64,000 nucleotides of DNA from Faucicola osloensis_B (lineage in GTDB: Bacteria > Pseudomonadota > Gammaproteobacteria > Pseudomonadales > Moraxellaceae), in the NCBI GenBank assembly GCA_964211495.1, contig CAXORL010000005.1, positions 1-64,000 of the forward strand, in the 5' to 3' direction. The position numbers and the translations under genes are program-made. The notes below the pieces were generated by a model. The model did not search any database and had not been told where the DNA came from. It saw only the letters and a list, made by a program, of their open reading frames with translations. Shown piece after piece: positions 43,838-51,648 of the stretch (positions are counted from its first letter, which is position 1; every line of letters starts with the position of its first letter).

Positions 43838-44200
43838 ATGTATCGCTTAATGATTGTCGATGATTCCAATATCATACGAAACCGCATTCAACGCCTTTAC
43901 AACTCTGATACATTTTCGTTGGTTGCTACGGCAACCAACGGCGATGATGCGGTAGAAAAATTCAAGTTATATAAACCAGAAGTTATCACTATGGATTTGA
44001 CTATGCCACAAATGGACGGGCTTGAATGTATAGAAAAGCTTGTTGAATTAGACCCTGGGGTAAGAATTCTTGTGGTATCTGCACTATCAGATAAAGCAAC
44101 TGGGATTAAAGCACTTGAATTAGGGGCAAGTGGGTTTTTATGTAAACCCTTCTCAGAGGAAGAACTTGTTGAAGCGTTGGATGAATTGGTGAGTGACTAA
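43838..44200 (+). CDS. Stand-alone CheY-like response regulator
   Basis: Single receiver domain of 120 residues with no output domain. Acid pair D8/D9, phospho-Asp D53 (TMDLTMPQMDG), switch Ser S81 (VVSALSD) and Lys K103 (LCKPFS) are all present. AGGAA lies upstream. It follows the kinase by 44 nt and its stop is one base from the next start. Without an attached effector it must act through protein contacts. It resembles the short PilG/CheY-type receivers that pair with CheX phosphatases. No motility genes are near. Confidence 0.9.
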   Translation: MYRLMIVDDSNIIRNRIQRLYNSDTFSLVATATNGDDAVEKFKLYKPEVITMDLTMPQMDGLECIEKLVELDPGVRILVVSALSDKATGIKALELGASGFLCKPFSEEELVEALDELVSD

Positions 44201-44201
44201 T

Positions 44202-44648
44202 ATGGTTGAAAAAGATATTCAGATATTTATCGACAGCGTCACCCATTATTTTAACCAACTAAAAAACGGTGACATAACCATTGACACGCCTTATCTCAAT
44301 GTCAATCATAGCCCAATTATTAGTGACTATACAGGGGTGATTGGCATTAGTGGCAACAATCAAGGCTTGGTGTATTTTACGGCACCCAAGTTGCTGCTTG
44401 AACAGATACTACAAAGTATGGGAGAGACTGACCGTAATGACAGTAACCTGTTTGACTTAGTTGGCGAAGTTGCCAATACAATTGCTGGTAATGCGCGTAA
44501 CCATTTTGGTCCAGCATTTAATATTTCAGTCCCTTTCGTTTTTAGCGGACAACCTAACGCGGTACTATTGCCGAAAAATAACCATTCTTTGGTTATTTCA
44601 ATAAACTGGCACGATCAACAAGCCGCGATTGTGGTTTATTTGCAGTAA
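44202..44648 (+). CDS. CheX-type phosphatase family protein, copy 1
   Basis: Protein of 148 residues of the CheC/CheX/FliY phosphatase fold. The catalytic helix has the conserved ExxN in DLVGEVANTIAGNA (E89, N92), the pair that hydrolyses phospho-CheY in known members. The ATG at 44202 is chosen (GGTGAG ribosome site, same start as copy 2); a GTG at 44193 overlaps the receiver gene. It begins 1 nt after the receiver gene stop, so translation is coupled. One conserved ExxN helix fits CheX rather than CheC, which usually has two. Probable substrate: the upstream CheY-like protein. Confidence 0.8.
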   Translation: MVEKDIQIFIDSVTHYFNQLKNGDITIDTPYLNVNHSPIISDYTGVIGISGNNQGLVYFTAPKLLLEQILQSMGETDRNDSNLFDLVGEVANTIAGNARNHFGPAFNISVPFVFSGQPNAVLLPKNNHSLVISINWHDQQAAIVVYLQ

Positions 44649-44689
44649 AATTTTATAAAACGCGTATATTTAGATAAGTTGAATTATTT

Positions 44690-45136
44690 ATGAAAGCTGA
44701 AAAACTACAGGTATTTATTGATTCAGTCATTAATTTTTTTAAACAAATTAATACCGATGCTGCTGAAGTAGATACCCCCTATATTAATAGCAACGATAAC
44801 CCACTTGCCTATGACTTTAGCGGCATTATTAATATCACAGGCCCCATGGAAGGTATTGTCTATGTAAGCTCAGAGACACCCATGTTACGTAATATTCTAC
44901 ATATTATGGGTGAGCCAGATACCTCTATTACATTGCTTAAAGACTTAGTAGGTGAAATCGCCAACACTGTGTCAGGTAATGCACGCCGCGAGTTTGGATC
45001 AGAATTTATTATCTCACCACCCATCATTGTAGAAGGTGCGCCCTCGCAAAATTATTTACCCAAAGGTAGACGCTCTTATATTATTCCCGTAAGTTGGGAC
45101 AAATATAAAACCATCATTGGGATTTCTTTGAATTGA
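44690..45136 (+). CDS. CheX-type phosphatase family protein, copy 2
   Basis: Paralogue of the preceding gene with the same length (148 residues) and aligned ends. Both start with IDSV near residue 10 and share DTPY(I/L)N, and copy 2 has the ExxN in DLVGEIANTVSGNA (E89, N92). The two copies have diverged clearly (ISPPIIVEGAP against ISVPFVFSGQP), so they are not a recent duplication. CheX acts as a dimer, so a heterodimer is possible. The ribosome site is weak. Last gene of the operon; a hairpin terminator candidate lies 170 nt further on. Confidence 0.8.
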   Translation: MKAEKLQVFIDSVINFFKQINTDAAEVDTPYINSNDNPLAYDFSGIINITGPMEGIVYVSSETPMLRNILHIMGEPDTSITLLKDLVGEIANTVSGNARREFGSEFIISPPIIVEGAPSQNYLPKGRRSYIIPVSWDKYKTIIGISLN

Positions 45137-45309
45137 TTGATAAATTATATGATTGATCGACATTCTTGCTTAAATACTCAACTAGCTTGTTTCATCAGAA
45201 CACTTGCGAGTTGAACAGTAAACACCGCTTAGATAAAGTTAGCTGAGAATTTACGTGAATTTGCATGATTTCACATGATATAGAAGGCTAAAAAAAGCGG
45301 TCAAGTGTC

Positions 45310-45337
45310 GGGACTCGGTTGAAATTAACTGAGCCCC
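45310..45337. terminator. Hairpin between the CheX-type operon and the TauE-type gene
   Basis: GGGACTCGGTT and AACTGAGCCCC pair over 11 positions with one mismatch and one G-U around a 6-nt loop. A T run comes only after 8 further bases, so it is an imperfect intrinsic terminator. Confidence 0.5.
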
Positions 45338-45391
45338 ATCTCGCATTTTTTAGGTTGGCGCTAGAGTCAGCAGTTGGGGTCTACCCAACCG

Positions 45392-46129
45392 TCAAAAATT
45401 TGCCAGCATTTTCAGCCCTGCAATGACTAATACCAAAGATAATAATTTATTGAGCATGGGGTCAGCAAGGCGTTTACTACCATAAGTTGCGCCAATAAAA
45501 CCTCCTATACACACCGCTACAAGCCAGATTGGTAGTTGATTTGGCAGTTTTGCCCCTGTCGATAACACACCAAACAAGCCTGAAATTGAATTCACCAAAA
45601 TAAACCCCGACGCTACGCCTGCGACAATTTTAGGACTTGCCCAACGGTTAAACAATAAAATTGGACTTAAAAACACACCACCGCCTACCCCCGTCAATCC
45701 CGACAGCAACCCTAAAACCGCCCCCACGATTGCCAAAATCCATTTTGACACCTGTTTTAATGGTTGCTCGCTGGTGAGTTTTTTGGCAAAGATAAATGAA
45801 TAAATAGCCGAAAAAATGAGTACCATCCCAACAATCGGCTTATATAAATGACTGGGTAAATGGGTCATTCCCCCGATAAACGCCATCGGCACCGCGGTAA
45901 TGGCAAGGGGAATAAAAATTTGCCAAGAAAAGTTTTTTGCAGAATAAAATCGCCAAAACGCAATGATGGACACCAAAATATTAAGACATAGCGCAGTAGG
46001 TTTCATCATACTTGGCGCAACGCCGACTAAACCCATCATCGCAAGATAACCCGATGCGCCGCCATGCCCGACTGATGAATACAGCAAGGCAGAAATAAAA
46101 AACAGCACGCTTAATACGGTAGTTGTCAT
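45392..46129 (-). CDS. TauE/SafE (DUF81) family permease
   Basis: Inner-membrane protein of 245 residues with about 8 helices. Repeated half-motifs are visible: LLYSSVGHGGASGYLAMMGL near the N-terminus and LLSGLTGVGGGVFLSPILL (about 140-158), the Gly-rich segment typical of the family. Members export or import sulfite, sulfonates or other anions. It lies 24 nt after moaE and on the same strand, so it may be read with the molybdenum genes. A role in sulfur or oxyanion movement for cofactor synthesis is possible but unproven. Confidence 0.85.
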   Translation of the reverse strand: MTTTVLSVLFFISALLYSSVGHGGASGYLAMMGLVGVAPSMMKPTALCLNILVSIIAFWRFYSAKNFSWQIFIPLAITAVPMAFIGGMTHLPSHLYKPIVGMVLIFSAIYSFIFAKKLTSEQPLKQVSKWILAIVGAVLGLLSGLTGVGGGVFLSPILLFNRWASPKIVAGVASGFILVNSISGLFGVLSTGAKLPNQLPIWLVAVCIGGFIGATYGSKRLADPMLNKLLSLVLVIAGLKMLANF

Positions 46130-46153
46130 TGCTTATTAACCATTACTAGAGTA

Positions 46154-46645
46154 TTAACCGTTATTAGAAAGCCACAGACTCTCAGTGCTGTCGGCATAAA
46201 ATTCTTGTTTCCACACAGGAATATCCGCTTTAATGGCATCAAGTAGCCAACGACACGCATCAAATGCAGGATAACGGTGGGCAGCTACCACCCCAATCCA
46301 CACCGCCATCTCACCAATCGCAAGCTCGCCAATACGGTGTATGGCAATGGCGTTTTCGATATCAAACTGGGCTTTGGCTTGTTCAATCAGTTTTTTGCCT
46401 TGATTGAGTGCCAGTTGCTCGTAGCCGTAATAAGTGAGTTTGCTAACAGGGCGAGCGTTATTGTGGTTACGTACCCAGCCTTCAAATGTCGCTAACGCCC
46501 CACAAGTATCGCTCATTAAGGCGTGTTTAAGCCGTCTATCGTCAATGGCTCGGTCAGTCAATGCAAAGCCGCTAGCAATCACGGTTTGGTAGGCTTGGTC
46601 TTCACTGATGCTAATGGTGGCTGAGCCTTGATGCAATGCATTCAT
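46154..46645 (-). CDS. moaE: Molybdopterin synthase catalytic subunit
   Basis: Large subunit of molybdopterin synthase, 163 residues from the ATG at 46645. The frame is open further upstream into moaD but lacks support. CGALATFEGWVRNHNN, YYGYEQLA and AIHRIGELAIGEMAVWIGVVAAHR, cut at motifs, are MoaE signatures, and the active-site Lys is in IPVWKQEF. It takes sulfur from MoaD thiocarboxylate to convert cPMP to molybdopterin. It lies 37 nt after moaD. Confidence 0.94.
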   Translation of the reverse strand: MNALHQGSATISISEDQAYQTVIASGFALTDRAIDDRRLKHALMSDTCGALATFEGWVRNHNNARPVSKLTYYGYEQLALNQGKKLIEQAKAQFDIENAIAIHRIGELAIGEMAVWIGVVAAHRYPAFDACRWLLDAIKADIPVWKQEFYADSTESLWLSNNG

Positions 46646-46682
46646 GGTTTTCTCTATATTTTTTAAAGGGTGTATGTGATAT

Positions 46683-46946
46683 TTAACCGCCTGCCACAGG
46701 TGGAATAAAGGCGACGATATCGCCATCTTGGAGCGGCGTTTGCCAGTTGGCAATATGGTGATTGATTGCTACGGCAAGTTTGGTTTGGGCGAGTGTAAAT
46801 CCGTAGTGGGCGCTTAAAGTTTGGTAAAGCTCAGTCAAGTTATCACCGTCAAAGCGGATTGTTTCTTCGTCTTTCCCTGCTTGTTCAGCAAGGCTTGCAA
46901 AGTATAAGATGACTAAATTTTTCTCAGACGCGCTAGGTGTTGGCAT
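46683..46946 (-). CDS. moaD: Molybdopterin synthase sulfur carrier subunit
   Basis: Ubiquitin-like carrier of 87 residues. It ends FIPPVAGG, the Gly-Gly C-terminus that is adenylated and thiocarboxylated. LVILYFASLAEQAGKDEE is the usual first strand and helix. It overlaps the end of moaC by 14 nt. No moeB is in the window, so its activating enzyme is encoded elsewhere. Confidence 0.94.
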   Translation of the reverse strand: MPTPSASEKNLVILYFASLAEQAGKDEETIRFDGDNLTELYQTLSAHYGFTLAQTKLAVAINHHIANWQTPLQDGDIVAFIPPVAGG

Positions 46947-47430
46947 AGTCGGATTTGCCCCCTGTTTTGGTAAGTAGCTTGATATCGCTGATGGTGATGT
47001 CGTGAGATAATGCTTTGGTCATGTCGTAAATCGTTAGGCAAGCCACCGACACAGCGGTTAAGGCTTCCATTTCCACGCCTGTTTTGTGGGTGACTTTGAC
47101 GGTGGCAGTGACGTGGATTGAGCAGTTGTTATCATCATACTCAAAGCCGATTTTTACCCCATCGAGTGGCAGCTGGTGGCAAAGCGGAATCAGCTCGTGG
47201 GTGCGTTTGCTTGCCATGACCCCTGCAATGTGCGCGGTCTGGGTGATTGAACCTTTTTTGGTGATGCCATCGGCGGATTTTATCACTTGGTAACTGTCGC
47301 TAGGGAAAATGACTTGCCCTACGGCGGTGGCGGTGCGTTGGGTTATCGCTTTGCCCGACACATCGACCATGGCGATATCGCCGTGTGCGTCTAAATGTGT
47401 CAGGTCTAAGGGAGTTAATTGTGTTGTCAT
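46933..47430 (-). CDS. moaC: Cyclic pyranopterin monophosphate synthase
   Basis: MoaC converts the MoaA product to cPMP. It has 165 residues from ATG 47430; GTG 47445 is possible. MVDVSGKAITQRTATA starts the domain. KRTHELIPLCHQLPLDGVKI holds catalytic His and Lys, and KTGVEMEALTAVSVACLTIYDM is the other signature, both split here by motif. The C-terminus overlaps moaD. It follows moaA with a 113-nt gap holding no recognisable promoter. Confidence 0.95.
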   Translation of the reverse strand: MTTQLTPLDLTHLDAHGDIAMVDVSGKAITQRTATAVGQVIFPSDSYQVIKSADGITKKGSITQTAHIAGVMASKRTHELIPLCHQLPLDGVKIGFEYDDNNCSIHVTATVKVTHKTGVEMEALTAVSVACLTIYDMTKALSHDITISDIKLLTKTGGKSDYANT

Positions 47431-47558
47431 GTTTTGGATTTTCACCCCTCAAATGTGGCACAACATTATAGCGACGTTTACGCTTATTAAGCGGCGCTTG
47501 GATAAGCAAATTTTTTTTAAATTTGCCTATTTTATATTTTCAAAAAACCCGCCATCGA

Positions 47559-48563
47559 TTAACCGCCAATCATCGACAAATTCGCCATGATACCACTGTC
47601 GTTTTGCTTGAGTAAATGATGCTCGGGCTTAATCGGCATTAAGCTTTGCAAGGCATGAACCAATCCATCGACGTCGCCATTTGCCAAAAACGCTCGCACA
47701 TCATAACTGCCATTATCAAACAAACACAAATGTACTTTGCCTTGGCTACTCACTCGCAGGCGATTACAACTGTCGCAGAACTGCGGAGCGTAAGGCTCAA
47801 TCAGCCCAATGCCACCGACATAATCGGCATGGCGATATTCAATCGCAGGGCCTGCATCGCTTGCTCGACGTTGGGATTGCCAACCATTTTCTAACAAAAA
47901 ATCTTTGATACGCTGACCACTGCTATGTTGGGCAAAAAACAAAGCTTTATTATCCGAGGTTTGCATAAACTCAATAAAACGGTAAGTGACAGGGCGATTT
48001 TTGACAAAACTTAACACGGATTGCAAGTTATCAAAGGCGGTGTCTGCCATCAAAATACCGTTGAGTTTTAGCTTAATATCGGTGGTTACTAGCAATGTAT
48101 CGATGTCTTTTAACAGCGTTGGCAATATATCAAAGCCGGTGATTTGTTTAAAAATGGCGGGGTCAAAGCTGTCAATACTGATGTTAAGCTGATTTAGCCC
48201 TGCCGTTTGCCAGTCGGATAAATGCTTAGCAAGCCGATAGCCGTTGGAGCTAACCGCCACCGTTTGGATGCCTTGGGTCTGTTTGGCAAGTTCGATGATG
48301 CGCGGTAAATCTTGTCGAATCGATGGCTCACCTCCCGTCAGCCGTACTTTGGTAGTACCTAGTTTGGCAAAGGCTTGTATTAAAATATCAATTTCGGATA
48401 CAGAAAGCTCGTTGTCAGGGCGTTTACCCGCGTTGGCAGTATAGCCATTGGGCAGACAGTAATCACAGCGAAAGTTGCAAAAATCGGTAATCGACAGGCG
48501 TAAATAGCTTAACTGGCGATGAAAATTGTCCACCAAATTTAATGAAGAATGTTGCGGAGTCAT
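47559..48563 (-). CDS. moaA: GTP 3',8-cyclase (radical SAM)
   Basis: First enzyme of molybdenum cofactor synthesis, 334 residues. The radical SAM cluster is CNFRCDYC (C29, C33, C36). The second 4Fe-4S cluster lies in FCDSCNRLRVSSQGKVHLC (about 270-288). The C-terminus ends MIGG with the Gly-Gly tail needed for catalysis in MoaA. LTGGEPSIRQDL is the SAM-binding motif. The start is 2 nt after the moeA stop, so translation is coupled. Confidence 0.96.
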   Translation of the reverse strand: MTPQHSSLNLVDNFHRQLSYLRLSITDFCNFRCDYCLPNGYTANAGKRPDNELSVSEIDILIQAFAKLGTTKVRLTGGEPSIRQDLPRIIELAKQTQGIQTVAVSSNGYRLAKHLSDWQTAGLNQLNISIDSFDPAIFKQITGFDILPTLLKDIDTLLVTTDIKLKLNGILMADTAFDNLQSVLSFVKNRPVTYRFIEFMQTSDNKALFFAQHSSGQRIKDFLLENGWQSQRRASDAGPAIEYRHADYVGGIGLIEPYAPQFCDSCNRLRVSSQGKVHLCLFDNGSYDVRAFLANGDVDGLVHALQSLMPIKPEHHLLKQNDSGIMANLSMIGG

Positions 48564-48565
48564 CG

Positions 48566-49855
48566 TTAGCTAAAATTCCAACTAAACGGCTGCACTGTCA
48601 CTATTTCGCCTGCTTTTACCCCTGCATTATCTTGGGGCAATACAAGCAAGCAATTGGCGTGGCTAAGCTGTTTTACACGGTGGGAGTCTTGGGCAGACAA
48701 AGGGGTGACGCTAAAACTGCCGTCTTCATTTTGGCAAAAAATCGCTCGCTGATAATCTTGGCGTCCTGCTCGCTTGTTGATGTCGTGGGTGGTGTTGGCA
48801 AACAGTTGCAGCGGTTTTGGGATATCTGATGGTTTCACGCCCGATAGTTGCCACAGCGCAGGTTGGACAAAATTAAGGCAGCATACCACGGTAGATAGCG
48901 GATTGCCGGGTAACCCAAAATACATGACCGTTTTTTTATCTTGCTCAAATTCGCCAAATATAAAGGGTTTGCCTGGTTTCATCGCCACTTTGTAATGGTG
49001 AATTTTGCCGAGTTCCTGAATGACTTGGGTTAAAAAATCATAATCGCCTACCGATACACCCGCCGTAGAAATAATCACATCACATTCGGCTATCGCTTGC
49101 TGAACATTGCGGCGAGTGGTCTCAAGGTTGTCAGGGACAATGCCATAATCTTGAATGGCAATTGGCAACTGCTTTAATAACGCTTTTAGCGTGGGCGTGT
49201 TGGAATTATAAATTTGGGCAAGCGTTGCCAGCGGCTGCCCCACGTCGACTAGCTCATCGCCGGTGGCAATAATGCCAACCGTGAGTGGCTGAAATACCTG
49301 CACGCTATCCACGCCCAAATTGGCAAGTAAGCTGATATCGGTGGGGTTTAGGCGTTTACCAATCGTTAAAACGGTTTCGCCTGCTTGCACTTCCTCGCCT
49401 TGGCGGCGAATATTTGCGCCCACCTTAGCGGTTTGGGTCAAGCGAATGTGATAGGCATGGCTGTTATCCAAACTGGGCTGAATGTCGCTAAGGTTGGTGT
49501 CTTCCTGCATCACCACCGTGTCGCAGTCATTTGGCACCACCGCGCCGGTAAAAATTCGCACGCCTTGATTGGGTTTTAAACGACCGTTAAAAGGCTTACC
49601 TGCCCCCGATTCACCGATGATTTCAAGTTGGCTATCGTGGTCAAGATAGCTACTCATAGCAATCGCAAAACCGTCCATGGATGATAGATTTTGGCGGGGA
49701 ATATCAAAGGATGCAGCAATATCTTGGGCTAAGATGTGGTTTTGCGCGTCTAACAAACCCATTGTTATTGTCTTTACTTCGCCCAGATGCGACGTTAAAT
49801 AATTCTCTAGGCGCTCATTAATCGCTTGTTTTAGTTCATTGACAGAAATCATCAT
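48566..49855 (-). CDS. moeA: Molybdopterin molybdenumtransferase
   Basis: MoeA inserts molybdate into adenylated molybdopterin, 429 residues. Visible: SMDGFAIAM near residue 60 (the DGFA motif); GVRIFTGAVVPNDCDTVVMQED; the MPT-binding GDELVDVGQPL; STAGVSVGDYDFL; and FGLPGNPLSTVVC. The C-terminal domain IV follows. It lies 4 nt after the mocA-like stop. No separate moaB or mogA (the adenylyl transferase) is seen, so that step must be encoded elsewhere. Confidence 0.95.
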   Translation of the reverse strand: MMISVNELKQAINERLENYLTSHLGEVKTITMGLLDAQNHILAQDIAASFDIPRQNLSSMDGFAIAMSSYLDHDSQLEIIGESGAGKPFNGRLKPNQGVRIFTGAVVPNDCDTVVMQEDTNLSDIQPSLDNSHAYHIRLTQTAKVGANIRRQGEEVQAGETVLTIGKRLNPTDISLLANLGVDSVQVFQPLTVGIIATGDELVDVGQPLATLAQIYNSNTPTLKALLKQLPIAIQDYGIVPDNLETTRRNVQQAIAECDVIISTAGVSVGDYDFLTQVIQELGKIHHYKVAMKPGKPFIFGEFEQDKKTVMYFGLPGNPLSTVVCCLNFVQPALWQLSGVKPSDIPKPLQLFANTTHDINKRAGRQDYQRAIFCQNEDGSFSVTPLSAQDSHRVKQLSHANCLLVLPQDNAGVKAGEIVTVQPFSWNFS

Positions 49856-49859
49856 TATC

Positions 49860-50549
49860 TCAATTAAAATGTTGGATCGGCGGCAAAAGGTGATAGGCTG
49901 TTTTTAGCTGCTCAAATTGTTCTAAGGTATCAATATCTTGGCTTAAATGCGGTAGCGGTATCGGATAAAGCTGATAAACCGTCCTATAGGTGGGCGAAAC
50001 GATAGCGGTTTGATGTTGCCATAACGCCCGAAAACCTTTATCACCTTGCAACTGATGACCAAATGCTTGCAAAAAACCCCAAGGTAAATTGACGGGAATC
50101 CCCCAAATTGGTCGATTGTAATCACCATACTCACTCACAATCAGCTGATTGTGCTCAACGTTTTGGCTTAATAGCCTCAAATCATCTAGGGTTAGTGCTA
50201 CTTGGTCAACAGTCAAGAACAAAATCCGCATCGCAGCACTTAATTGCTGTTGTTGTAATTTTGTCATTGCATACTGAATCGATTGCGCCATCCCTGTTTG
50301 CGGGGTTGGATTATCGACGACTGTGACGACAAATGGTGCAACTTCGTTGTATAACGCTTTAGATAGTGGGTTATCAAGTTTTGGCAATACCACCAACACT
50401 TGATAAGGCTGCAATTGGCGTGCCAGTTGAATTTTTTCAGCCAGCAAGGTTTGATGATTTTTTACAATCAGCTGTTTGGCAAAACCAAGACGCTGGCTCA
50501 ATCCTGCCGCCAAAATCACCACGGTTAAATTGCTAGGCGTGATGCTCAT
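49860..50549 (-). CDS. mocA: MocA-like molybdenum cofactor nucleotidyltransferase
   Basis: NTP transferase of the MobA/MocA group, 229 residues from ATG 50549, which has AGG 6 nt upstream. The signature is VILAAGLSQRLGFAKQLI (nucleotide loop LAAGxSxRxGxxK). Asp in FLTVDQVAL is the metal ligand. The context of an XdhC-family protein and a PaoABC-type enzyme, which use the cytosine dinucleotide cofactor, favours CTP as substrate. The start overlaps the end of the xdhC-like gene by 17 nt. Confidence 0.85.
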   Translation of the reverse strand: MSITPSNLTVVILAAGLSQRLGFAKQLIVKNHQTLLAEKIQLARQLQPYQVLVVLPKLDNPLSKALYNEVAPFVVTVVDNPTPQTGMAQSIQYAMTKLQQQQLSAAMRILFLTVDQVALTLDDLRLLSQNVEHNQLIVSEYGDYNRPIWGIPVNLPWGFLQAFGHQLQGDKGFRALWQHQTAIVSPTYRTVYQLYPIPLPHLSQDIDTLEQFEQLKTAYHLLPPIQHFN

Positions 50550-51627
50550 GATATACCTGTTGAATTTGGGCAGTGATAGATAAAGCCACTGCTTCGGGCT
50601 TATCCCCACCGAGCGCTAAACCCACAGGATAGAACAAATTAGCAGGTTTCACTAGTTGATAACTCTCGTCAATCTCACCAAGCAACTGCTCAGTGCGATA
50701 TGTGGGCCCTAATTGCCCAATAAAAAAAGGCGAGTTTTGGGCTTTAAAGGCTTGGCTGAGCCATACTCTGTCTTGACTCAGACTATGGGTCATTATTACT
50801 ACAGCGGTCGGCTGCGGTGACTCAAAAAAAGTCTGCACAGACTCAGCCTCATCAAGGGCAATCTGCACAAAATTGGCATGAGCCTGCCCGCGATAACGGG
50901 CAATCACATCCAAACGACTATCAATCACCGTCACTTGCCAGCCTTGCAAATTTGCCATGGTTATTAAGGGTAAACAATCTTGCCCCGCCCCAAAAATTAA
51001 TAACTGTAGCGGTGGTTGTAGCGTTTCTACAAAGAGGCTCAGTTGTTGCGCTTGTTTTTGATAAACATGCAGCATAAAACGACTTTTACGGCTGGCAGCG
51101 ACTTGATTAACCAATTGCCAATCTTGCTGACCCAATTGCGACAACTGTGTCAAAGGCAGATGCTGTCCAACCACAAACTCATCTGAGTTTGAGGTGATAA
51201 CTGTAGCCAGTGTTTGTGGCTGTTTTGTCTGTTTTAAGCGCTGAAAACAGGCAAATAATGCAGATTGCTCATTTAAAACTAGACGTTCAAATAATACTTG
51301 AATGACGCCTTGACAGCCAAGCCCAAAGCCTTCTTGCTCATCACTGTCATCGGCTACCCCATCTTGTGATAACTGGCTATCGGTTGCAGTATGATAGGTT
51401 TTGAGCGTTGCCCCATGTCGAGTGAGCCAAAAGGCTCGCTGTACCAAGTGCTTTTCAAGACAACCGCCACTCACCATGCCTATGGATTGACCATCGGCTA
51501 AAATCAACATTCTGGCGCCAGGTTGCCGATAGGCTGACCCTTCGACACTTACCACTGTGGCTAGTACCGCCTCACTGTTGGGCGGTAACTGCTCAAGGGT
51601 ATCAAAAATATCAAACAAGTGGTTCAT
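50533..51627 (-). CDS. XdhC/PaoD-family molybdenum enzyme maturation factor
   Basis: Protein of 364 residues. The XdhC_CoxI domain starts near residue 15 (AVLATVVSVEGSAYRQPGARM, then GMVSGGCLEKHL with the conserved Cys). A C-terminal Rossmann domain begins LLIFGAGQDCLPLI (about 223-236). These factors bind the sulfurated cofactor and load it into a client enzyme. The client must be the oxidoreductase encoded just upstream, so a PaoD-like role is inferred. An insertion of Asp/Glu-rich residues (SQDGVADDSDEQEGFGLG) precedes the second Cys. Confidence 0.9.
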   Translation of the reverse strand: MNHLFDIFDTLEQLPPNSEAVLATVVSVEGSAYRQPGARMLILADGQSIGMVSGGCLEKHLVQRAFWLTRHGATLKTYHTATDSQLSQDGVADDSDEQEGFGLGCQGVIQVLFERLVLNEQSALFACFQRLKQTKQPQTLATVITSNSDEFVVGQHLPLTQLSQLGQQDWQLVNQVAASRKSRFMLHVYQKQAQQLSLFVETLQPPLQLLIFGAGQDCLPLITMANLQGWQVTVIDSRLDVIARYRGQAHANFVQIALDEAESVQTFFESPQPTAVVIMTHSLSQDRVWLSQAFKAQNSPFFIGQLGPTYRTEQLLGEIDESYQLVKPANLFYPVGLALGGDKPEAVALSITAQIQQVYHEHHA

Positions 51628-51648
51628 AGCAAATGGTAGTGTACCCGA

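Noticed and set aside
40807..45136. Classical chemotaxis operon
   Set aside because: No MCP, cheW, cheR, cheB, pilJ or flagellar genes are present and the kinase lacks a CheW-like domain.
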